Part shown: piece after piece, positions 1-5,295 of the stretch
Layout: the number at the start of each line of letters is the position of its first letter
Numbering within the stretch: the first letter of the stretch is position 1
DNA from: Devosia equisanguinis
GTDB taxonomy: Bacteria > Pseudomonadota > Alphaproteobacteria > Rhizobiales > Hyphomicrobiaceae
Reading direction: 5' to 3'
Length of the DNA stretch: 8,319 nt
Assembly: GCA_945901835.1 (NCBI GenBank)
Contig: CAMDMH010000108.1
Span: 1-8,319 of the forward strand
The notes under the pieces: generated by a model
Told to the model about the DNA's origin: nothing
What the model saw: the letters and a program-made list of their open reading frames with translations, nothing else
Database searches by the model: none
Translations under genes and position numbers: made by a program

Positions 1-158
1 GATCGTTGTGCGAAATCGAAACGCATCTCGTGCTGGTGATCCGTCTCGGACTTGTTGAGAAACCTGCCGTCGACAAGGCAATGGCGACGAGAGATCGGGT
101 GGCCAAGCTACTGCACAGTTTGATCATCAGCCTGGATCGGCGAAGCATCGAAGAATAG
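1..158 (+). CDS. Four-helix-bundle protein (23S rRNA-IVP/S23-like), C-terminal part
   Basis: Reading from base 3, an open frame runs from the left edge to a TAG at 156-158 and gives about 51 residues; the start lies outside the window. The fragment opens with SLCEIETHLVLVIRLGLVEK, which fits the third-to-fourth helix of the small four-helix-bundle family: a Ser-Leu-x-Glu-Ile/Leu-Glu-Thr pattern followed by a hydrophobic helix and an Arg-Leu-Gly turn. The last helix (AKLLHSLIISLDRR) matches the family's usual ending. Members are about 110-130 residues long. They were first found in intervening sequences of 23S rRNA genes, and a related protein (Avd) works with diversity-generating retroelements; most stand-alone chromosomal copies have no assigned function. 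No rRNA or retroelement is visible beside this copy. The assignment rests on a short C-terminal fragment. Confidence 0.7.
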   Translation, partial: SLCEIETHLVLVIRLGLVEKPAVDKAMATRDRVAKLLHSLIISLDRRSIEE

Positions 159-173
159 GCTGACTTACGAGTC

Positions 174-200
174 GTTGCCTGTTCCCCGTTGCCCGTTGCC
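174..200 (+). repeat. Imperfect heptamer tandem repeat (GTTGCCY x4)
   Basis: Four near-identical 7-bp units follow one another: GTTGCCT, GTTCCCC, GTTGCCC and GTTGCC(A). They lie in the 65-bp gap between the end of the four-helix-bundle gene and the next start codon. The gap is otherwise featureless. The period is clear, but the array is too short to assign a function. Confidence 0.6.
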
Positions 201-223
201 ATTCCACGACATGGTGAAAATCG

Positions 224-610
224 ATGTCACTTCCCATTAGCTTCGATCATTGCGTGATCCACGTGGCGGAGTGGGAGCGGTTGAATGCGTTCTACGCGCA
301 AGTGTTCGGGGCCGAGATCGTAACCGTCGGCAAGGGTTTCGCCTATAGGTTCGGCAGTGTGCAGCTCAACTGCCATGGGCCCGGGGCTATCGGTCAACCG
401 CGTGCGCGCATTCCGGTCGAGCCGGGCAACAGCGATCTGTGTTTCGAATGGCATGGTCCGATCGCAGGGGCGATCGCGCATCTGGCCAAGCTCGGTGTCT
501 CGATCGAGATCGGGCCGGTCGAGCGGCGCGGGGCGAAGAACACCGGTAGCAGTGTCTATTTCCGCGACCCGGACGGAAGTCTGATGGAGTTCATTTCGTA
601 TTCGCCGTAG
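224..610 (+). CDS. VOC-family protein, GLOD5/STM3117-like
   Basis: A 128-residue, single-domain vicinal-oxygen-chelate protein, probably cytoplasmic. Two beta-alpha-beta-beta-beta modules can be read. The first starts at FDHCVIHV with the likely metal ligand His9, followed by the FYAQVFGAEIV helix-turn. The second ends in SVYFRDPDGSLMEF with the likely ligand Glu122. The internal pattern (QLNCHGPG, then PGNSDLCFEW, then IGPVERRGAKNTG) fits the glyoxalase-domain-5 / Salmonella STM3117-like subgroup better than classical GlxI. Members are usually called lactoylglutathione-lyase-like, but their substrates are mostly unproven, so glyoxalase activity here is an inference. The ATG at 224 is preceded by GGTGA at 213-217 with 6-nt spacing. 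The next gene also encodes a VOC protein, but the two sequences differ clearly, so this is not a recent duplication. Confidence 0.85.
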   Translation: MSLPISFDHCVIHVAEWERLNAFYAQVFGAEIVTVGKGFAYRFGSVQLNCHGPGAIGQPRARIPVEPGNSDLCFEWHGPIAGAIAHLAKLGVSIEIGPVERRGAKNTGSSVYFRDPDGSLMEFISYSP

Positions 611-649
611 CCATAGGCGGGGGAGCGGAGTGTAACCGCCGGGGATGGT

Positions 650-697
650 GCATATCCGAGGCGGGTTGCGCGCTGCGCGCTTACCACGCCCTGCGAG
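650..697. repeat. REP-like palindromic element between the two VOC genes
   Basis: The core is a perfect GCGCG-CTG-CGCGC hairpin at 668-680. The flanks also pair imperfectly (GGCGGGT on the left against TACCACGCC on the right). This resembles the widespread GC-rich palindromes of proteobacterial intergenic regions, which have a GTGGG...CCCAC-type outer stem and a GCGC inner stem. The element fills much of the 103-bp gap between the upstream VOC gene and mce. No T-tract follows, so it is not an obvious intrinsic terminator. The outer limits are approximate. Confidence 0.5.
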
Positions 698-713
698 GCC
701 TATGGAGGCTCTG

Positions 714-1118
714 ATGCTCGGCCGGCTCAATCACGTGGCGATTGCGGTGCGCGATATCGCGGCGGCGTCGGCGGTCTACCGGGATACGCTGGGCGCGCAG
801 GTGTCGGAGCCGCAGCGGGTGCCGGAGCACGGGGTGACCGTTGTGTTCGTCGTGCTGCCCAACACCAAGATCGAGCTGCTCGAGCCGCTGGGCGAAGGCT
901 CGCCGATCGCCAAGTTCTTGGAGAAGAGCCCGGACGGGGGGATGCATCACGTCTGCTACGAGGTGGACGATATCCTGGCCGCCCGGGACAAGCTGAAGGC
1001 GGGCGGCGCGCGCGTGCTCGGCGACGGCAACCCGAAGATCGGCGCTCACGGCAAGCCGGTACTGTTCCTGCACCCGAAGGATTTCTGCGGCACGCTGGTC
1101 GAGCTGGAGCAGGTTTGA
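714..1118 (+). CDS. mce: Methylmalonyl-CoA epimerase
   Basis: This VOC-fold enzyme interconverts (2S)- and (2R)-methylmalonyl-CoA. It links propionyl-CoA carboxylase to methylmalonyl-CoA mutase in propionate, odd-chain fatty acid and branched-chain amino acid breakdown. The 134-residue protein has the usual family length and signatures: LNHVAIAV with metal ligand His7; KIELLEPLGEGSPIAKFLEK with Glu54; GGMHHVCYEVDD with the His78/His79 pair; and FLHPKDFCGTLVELEQ with Glu130. These match the His/Gln-or-Glu/His/Glu metal-site pattern of the family. The start at 714 is chosen because GGAGG at 704-708 lies 5 nt upstream and the protein then begins at the conserved first strand. In-frame ATGs at 645 and 702 would add residues not expected in the family. 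The partner mutase and carboxylase genes are not in the window. Confidence 0.93.
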   Translation: MLGRLNHVAIAVRDIAAASAVYRDTLGAQVSEPQRVPEHGVTVVFVVLPNTKIELLEPLGEGSPIAKFLEKSPDGGMHHVCYEVDDILAARDKLKAGGARVLGDGNPKIGAHGKPVLFLHPKDFCGTLVELEQV

Positions 1119-1373
1119 ATGGCGCCTCAAACTTGACAACAACGCCTTCCGATGCCCTGTAGCCCGGAACTGGATTCCCTCCCGATGCGGCTGATCGCAT
1201 CCCCCTCCCCCTGGTGGGGAGGGGTTAGGGGTGGGGGTAGATTTTCCGGCGTAGCGCGCGGATTCACCCCACCTCCGACCCCTCTCTATCGAGGGGAGGG
1301 GAGAAGCGCTGGTCGGCGCCCTGTTACGGCACTCCACTTCGACCGTTTCGACATTCAAATGAGGTAGACGGCC
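1119..1373. other. Intergenic region upstream of aspS
   Basis: This is a 255-bp gap between mce and aspS. A perfect TTGACA lies at 1133-1138, just after mce, but the bases 16-19 nt further on give only a poor -10 (CTGTAG / TGTAGC), so it is a weak candidate for an aspS promoter. The centre is taken up by the nested inverted repeat described separately. The last 60 bp hold only the aspS ribosome-binding site, GAGGT at 1361-1365. An open frame spans the gap (1152-1367, giving runs such as SPSPWWGGVRGGG and TPPPTPLYRGEGR), but it is translated repeat and not counted as a gene. Confidence 0.5.
1200..1303. repeat. Nested GC-rich inverted repeat (REP/MITE-like)
   Basis: Two hairpins face each other. 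The left one is a perfect 9-bp stem, CCCCTCCCC (1202-1210) with GGGGAGGGG (1216-1224), and a 5-nt loop. The right one pairs CCCCTC (1279-1284) with GAGGGG (1291-1296). In addition, the whole left block (about 1201-1239) is roughly the reverse complement of the whole right block (about 1264-1302), so the unit can fold as one long stem with a central spacer of about 25 bp. Similar C-rich/G-rich palindromes with TTAGGGGTGGGG or CCCCACCTCCGACCCC arms are, from memory, abundant between genes in Rhizobiales and relatives. Mobility in trans is possible but not shown. Confidence 0.75.
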
Positions 1374-3224
1374 ATGGCCGACGCCAAAACAATTCATCGT
1401 TATCGCTCGCACACCTGCGGGGCGCTGCGCGCTTCCGATATCGGGGGGACGGCGCGCCTGTCTGGCTGGGTGCATCGGGTGCGGGATCTCGGCGGCGTTC
1501 TGTTCATCGATCTGCGCGACCACTATGGGATCACCCAGATCGTCGCAAACCCGACGTCTCCTGCTTTCAAGACGGCCGAGCGGTTGCGGTCGGAATGGGT
1601 GGTGCGCGTCGACGGGCTGGTCGCTAAGCGCCCGCTGAGCACCAACAAGGACAAGCAGGGCGAGTCCACGGAAAACGCGAACCTCGCTACCGGCGAGATC
1701 GAAGTGATCGTTTCCGAAATCGAGGTGCTGTCTCAGGCCAAGGAGCTCCCGGTGCCGGTGTTCGGCGAGCCCGAGTATCCGGAAGACATGCGGCTCACCT
1801 ATCGGTTCCTCGACCTCCGGCGCGAGACGCTGCACGGCATCATCATGAAGCGGCTGGAGATCACGCGATCGATCCGCGCGCGCATGCATGCGGCCGGGTT
1901 CAACGAGTTTCCGACGCCGATCCTGACGGCGTCGTCGCCAGAAGGTGCGCGCGACTTCCTCGTGCCGAGCCGCATTCATGCGGGCAAGTTCTATGCGCTG
2001 CCGCAGGCGCCGCAGCAGTACAAGCAGCTGCTGATGGTGTCCGGCTTCGACCGCTATTTCCAGATCGCGCCGTGCTTCCGCGACGAGGACCCGCGTGCCG
2101 ATCGCCTGCCGGGCGAATTCTACCAGCTCGATCTCGAGATGAGCTTCATCGAGCAGGAAGACGTGTTCCAGACGATGGAGCCGATCCTGCGCGACATGTT
2201 CGTGGAGTTCGCGGAGGGGCGGCCGGTGACGCAGACGTTCCCGCGCATTCCCTATGACGAGGCGATCGCGAAGTACGGCTCGGACAAGCCGGATCTGCGC
2301 AACCCGATCGAGATGGCGGACGTGTCGGAGCACTTCCGAGGCTCGGGATTCAAGGTGTTCGCGGGGATGCTGGAGAAGGACCCGAAGGTGCGGATCTGGG
2401 CGATCCCGGCACCGACCGGCGGGAGCCGCGCGTTCTGCGACAGGATGAACTCGTGGGCGCAGGGTGAGGGGCAGCCGGGGCTCGGCTACATCATGTGGCG
2501 CGAGGAGGAAGGTGCTGCAGGTGCTGGCCCGATCGCGAAGAACATCGGTGCGGAGCGTGGCGCTGCGATCTTCAAGCAGCTTGGATTGAAGGTCGGAGAT
2601 GCTGCGTTCTTCGTCGCGGGCAACCCGGCCAACTTCTACAAGTTCGCAGGGCTCGCGCGCGACAAGGTCGGTGCCGAGTTGAAGCTCGTCGACGAGAACC
2701 GCTTCGCGTTCGCGTGGATCATCGACTTCCCGTTTTACGAGTGGAACGAAGAGGACAAGAAGATCGACTTCTCGCACAACCCGTTCTCGATGCCGAAGGG
2801 CGGCGGGGAAGGGCTCGAGAAGGCTCAAGCCGAAGGCCGCGACGCGCTGCTCGCGCTCAAAGCGAACCAGTACGATCTCGTGTGCAACGGCTATGAGCTC
2901 GCGTCGGGGTCGGTGCGTAACCACATTCCCGAGACGATGGTGAAGGCGTTCGAGATCACGGGGCTCACGCGCGAAGACGTGGAGAGCAAATTCGGCGGTC
3001 TATATCGCGCGTTCCAGTTCGGCGCGCCGCCACACGGCGGTATGGCGGCGGGCATCGAGCGGATGGTGATGCTGCTCACCAACTGCAAGACGGTGCGCGA
3101 GGTCGCGCTGTTCCCGATGAACCAGCAGGCGAACGACCTGCTGATGAGCGCGCCCGCCGAAGCGACGCCGAAGCAGCTACGTGAGCTGAACATCCGCGTG
3201 GTGAGCCAAGAGAAGAAGGGGTAG
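1374..3224 (+). CDS. aspS: Aspartyl-tRNA synthetase (class II)
   Basis: This enzyme charges tRNA-Asp with aspartate in an ATP-dependent reaction. The 616-residue protein has the full bacterial-type order. An N-terminal OB-fold anticodon-binding domain (about 8-120) includes GWVHRVRDLGGVLFIDLRD. Class II motif 1 lies around 164-185. Motif 2 is at 235-258 (FRDEDPRADR..., then QLDLEMSF). The bacterial GAD insertion domain spans roughly 310-440. Motif 3 is at 550-567 (GAPPHGGMAAGIERMVML, with the ATP-binding Arg563). ATG 1374 is preceded by GAGGT at 1361-1365 with 8-nt spacing, and RYRSHTCGALR begins where relatives begin. Whether the enzyme also charges tRNA-Asn (non-discriminating, needing GatCAB) cannot be settled here. 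The residue in the RVRDLGG loop is Leu39, which resembles discriminating E. coli rather than the His of Pseudomonas (from memory). About nine extra residues occur near 89-99. Confidence 0.97.
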   Translation: MADAKTIHRYRSHTCGALRASDIGGTARLSGWVHRVRDLGGVLFIDLRDHYGITQIVANPTSPAFKTAERLRSEWVVRVDGLVAKRPLSTNKDKQGESTENANLATGEIEVIVSEIEVLSQAKELPVPVFGEPEYPEDMRLTYRFLDLRRETLHGIIMKRLEITRSIRARMHAAGFNEFPTPILTASSPEGARDFLVPSRIHAGKFYALPQAPQQYKQLLMVSGFDRYFQIAPCFRDEDPRADRLPGEFYQLDLEMSFIEQEDVFQTMEPILRDMFVEFAEGRPVTQTFPRIPYDEAIAKYGSDKPDLRNPIEMADVSEHFRGSGFKVFAGMLEKDPKVRIWAIPAPTGGSRAFCDRMNSWAQGEGQPGLGYIMWREEEGAAGAGPIAKNIGAERGAAIFKQLGLKVGDAAFFVAGNPANFYKFAGLARDKVGAELKLVDENRFAFAWIIDFPFYEWNEEDKKIDFSHNPFSMPKGGGEGLEKAQAEGRDALLALKANQYDLVCNGYELASGSVRNHIPETMVKAFEITGLTREDVESKFGGLYRAFQFGAPPHGGMAAGIERMVMLLTNCKTVREVALFPMNQQANDLLMSAPAEATPKQLRELNIRVVSQEKKG

Positions 3225-3260
3225 GGGCGGGCTGCGTGGAAAGCGCTCCTGTTCGCACAC

Positions 3261-4538
3261 TCAGGCGATTTCCGGATCGTCGTGTTTCGCGCGCGTCACC
3301 AGCATGAAAGCGAACAAGGCTGCGCGCACCAGCATCGTCGCGCCGAAGGCGGCGAGCAAGGTCTGCCACGCCATACCCGCTCCGGCCAAGCCCGATACGG
3401 CCGCTGCAACGACCGCAAGTGTCATCGCAAGGAACGCCGCGTGACACCACACGGCTTGTTGCTCGGCGCGCAAGCCGGGCACGAGCGCCACCAGGGGCCC
3501 GCTCATGGCTAGCCCCGCGAAGTAGGGCGTGAGCCACGGTACAGCGGCGATGGCGACGGCCCATCGCGTGCCCTCGAACAACCCCGCTCCTGCGAGCGCG
3601 ACGGCAGCCGCCAGAGCGAAGCCGGCGAACGACAGCGCCCCCAACAGATTGAGTGCGCTCCAGATCGCACGTCCCTTGTCCGTGCTGCCAGCGACCTGCT
3701 TTTGCAGGAGGGGCGTTACCGCGCTGGCGAATACGTTCGTCGGCATCTCCATCAGGCGGATGCCGAGCAGGAGTTGGCCTGCTATGCCCGCCGGATAGAG
3801 GAACGGCAACAGCAAGGCGGGTGCGCTCAAGGCGGCAACAGACAACAGGCTTGTCGGCATGTTCCAGCAGGGCATCATGCGCCAATGGATCGAAATCGCG
3901 CGCAGTTCGACGACCGTTGGCCGGGCCGCCAGGATGCTGCGGACCGAGGGTGAGGTGGACAATACCAATGCGCCGGCAGCAAGCATGCCGGCAACCTCTG
4001 CCGCCGCAAGACACAGGACCGGTGTCAGCCCGGCCCACAACAAAGCGAACTGCACGCACGCCTGCACCAGCGCCTGCACAAGATTGGCCGAACCGAGGAC
4101 GGAGAAATTGCCGTCGCGTGTCGCCAGATTGAGTGCGACCTGGCTGATGGCGCGGACCGCGAGTGAAGCCGGTGCTGTGAGCAGGAGAAGCCAACTGTCC
4201 GCCAGTGCAGCCGGAAGCGGCAGGGCGAAGAGCAGCCAGACGACAGCAACGATCGTCGTCGCGCCGGTCACGGCGAGCGCGATCCCGAGCGCAAGCCAGC
4301 TCACAGCCGTGGCGTCGCGGTCGCCCTTGATGAACATGATCGCCTGCTCGTAGCGCCCGCTGACCACCACCGACATGATGGTGACGGCGGCCAGATAGGC
4401 ACCGAAGGGGGCGAACGGCTCAGGCCCCGTCAGAGCTGCAAACCCGATCAGGCTGGCGCCGGCTACCACGCGCGAGATCAGCAGACTGCCGGCGAGGCCC
4501 GCGAATTGGCGCAACAGAACACGACTACGGCCGGGCAT
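3261..4538 (-). CDS. Polysaccharide (Wzx/MATE-superfamily) flippase, flippase 1
   Basis: A 425-residue integral inner-membrane protein with about 12 hydrophobic segments by eye (near residues 12-36, 44-60, 80-104, 114-134, 148-170, 173-195, 228-250, 252-275, 294-318, 326-353, 366-386 and 390-415). A short basic N-terminus (PGRSRVLLRQ) precedes helix 1. The length, the helix count and the mid-protein stretch LGIRLMEMPTNVFASAV followed by TPLLQKQ fit the oligosaccharide-flippase part of the MOP superfamily, which moves undecaprenyl-linked glycans across the inner membrane. The substrate cannot be told from sequence. ATG 4538 lies 4 nt after the stop of the YdcF-like gene, so the two are almost certainly cotranscribed and may be translationally coupled; the ribosome-binding site is weak. 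It converges with aspS across 36 bp with no clear terminator. Confidence 0.82.
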   Translation of the reverse strand: MPGRSRVLLRQFAGLAGSLLISRVVAGASLIGFAALTGPEPFAPFGAYLAAVTIMSVVVSGRYEQAIMFIKGDRDATAVSWLALGIALAVTGATTIVAVVWLLFALPLPAALADSWLLLLTAPASLAVRAISQVALNLATRDGNFSVLGSANLVQALVQACVQFALLWAGLTPVLCLAAAEVAGMLAAGALVLSTSPSVRSILAARPTVVELRAISIHWRMMPCWNMPTSLLSVAALSAPALLLPFLYPAGIAGQLLLGIRLMEMPTNVFASAVTPLLQKQVAGSTDKGRAIWSALNLLGALSFAGFALAAAVALAGAGLFEGTRWAVAIAAVPWLTPYFAGLAMSGPLVALVPGLRAEQQAVWCHAAFLAMTLAVVAAAVSGLAGAGMAWQTLLAAFGATMLVRAALFAFMLVTRAKHDDPEIA

Positions 4539-4542
4539 GTGG

Positions 4543-5193
4543 TCATTCTACCGCTGTTGCGTCCCAGGGTCTCACGATGCGCAGCAGCGCGATGCGCCAG
4601 GCGTCCGGAACCAGCTCAGATCCATATGCCACCATTTCATAGTGCACGCGCCACCAGGCTGTCGCGGGCCCTACGTCACCTGCCGTGGGATAGGCGATGA
4701 GTGTCGTCGACGGGAACAGCGACGCTTTGAACCGCTCAATTCTGAACAGGTGCAGCGCATCGGTGACGAGGATCAGGGTCTTGGAGTTCGCGGACAGTCC
4801 GCGCGCAGCCGCAGCATTCCCGACCGTGTCGAAGGAGGTGCGTTCCGTGAGTACGTCGGCTGTGACGACGCCCCGCTTTTTCAGATCAGCCGCCATCTCC
4901 TCGGCACCGAAAAAGTTGCGGCTGGGCCGTGAGCCGCCGACGCAGATGACCGGGCGGCGATCATGGCGTGCATAGACCTCCGCTGCGGTTTGCACGCGGT
5001 CGTCGAGGTCAAGGCGCTCGGGGGTGTAGAAAACCACCACCGGCACGCCGGGCGGAATCTTGTCGGGCCGTTGAACGTAGAAATGCGCCGCTTGCAACAC
5101 CATCCAGGTAGCCACGAGGTCCAGCGCCACGAGAAGCACGACCAGCCGCGACGCCTTGTGCCAAGTCGATCTCGTGCCGATGCTTCGACTCAC
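4543..5193 (-). CDS. YdcF/DUF218 (ElyC/SanA-like) membrane-anchored protein
   Basis: This is a single-pass membrane protein with a DUF218 domain. Using the GTG at 5193 gives 216 residues. The frame also has an ATG at 5250 (235 residues; numbering below uses that form), but no Shine-Dalgarno precedes it, whereas GGAAG lies a few bases before the GTG. One hydrophobic helix (about 34-55) is followed by the domain: VVVF (71-74), ICVGGSRPSR (102-111), ERTSFDTVGNA (136-146) and LVTDALHLFRIERF (161-174). These match the family's Gly-Gly strand, the Glu-x-x-Ser-x-x-Thr-x-x-Asn-Ala motif and the Val-Thr-x-x-x-His-x-x-Arg motif. The first strand lacks the usual Leu-Gly-Gly. Related proteins (ElyC, SanA) affect envelope integrity and lipid-carrier-dependent glycan synthesis, but their biochemistry is largely unsettled. 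It sits 4 nt upstream of flippase 1, suggesting a role in the same glycan route. Confidence 0.8.
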   Translation of the reverse strand: MSRSIGTRSTWHKASRLVVLLVALDLVATWMVLQAAHFYVQRPDKIPPGVPVVVFYTPERLDLDDRVQTAAEVYARHDRRPVICVGGSRPSRNFFGAEEMAADLKKRGVVTADVLTERTSFDTVGNAAAARGLSANSKTLILVTDALHLFRIERFKASLFPSTTLIAYPTAGDVGPATAWWRVHYEMVAYGSELVPDAWRIALLRIVRPWDATAVE

Positions 5194-5295
5194 GCTTGCT
5201 TCCGGTTCGATCGGGCGGTTCGCCGGGACGTTGGTATGGCCCCGGAGCATATGCTATCGAAGCCGTCATTGTAAGCAGTGAGGGGGCTCGTCACA
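5194..5295. promoter_or_regulatory. Divergent control region with 10-bp palindrome
   Basis: This short region separates the YdcF-like gene (-) from flippase 2 (+) and must carry both promoters unless one lies inside a gene. A perfect palindrome, AGCATATGCT, sits at 5246-5255. For the + strand, TTGGTA (5231-5236) and TATCGA (5255-5260), 18 nt apart, form a weak sigma70-like pair. For the - strand, CTTACA and TATGCT, 18 nt apart, can be read across the same palindrome. All matches are partial, so promoter positions are tentative; the palindrome is certain. Confidence 0.35.

Noticed and set aside
174..200. CRISPR-like or origin-iteron interpretation of the heptamer repeat
   Set aside because: The units are contiguous, only 7 bp long and four in number, with no spacers and no replication or cas genes nearby.
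227..730. A 167-codon - strand frame opposite the first VOC gene
   Set aside because: The sense strand encodes a complete VOC domain with a ribosome-binding site; the antisense product shows no domain.
1133..1163. TTGACA at 1133-1138 as a firm aspS promoter
   Set aside because: The -35 is perfect but no reasonable -10 follows at 16-19 nt, and a large repeat lies between it and aspS; kept only as a remark.
1152..1367. A 71-codon + strand frame upstream of aspS
   Set aside because: Most of it is the translated inverted repeat; such Pro/Gly/Arg-rich products recur wherever this repeat type occurs and are not believable proteins.
681..2924. A 747-codon open frame on the - strand antisense to mce and aspS
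   Set aside because: The + strand holds two clearly recognised genes over the same bases. The antisense translation is Arg/Leu/His/Glu-rich with no recognisable domain, as expected of an antisense shadow in GC-rich coding DNA.
3076..4194. A 372-codon - strand frame overlapping flippase 1 and the aspS end
   Set aside because: It lacks membrane segments and any motif, whereas the competing frame gives a 12-helix flippase.
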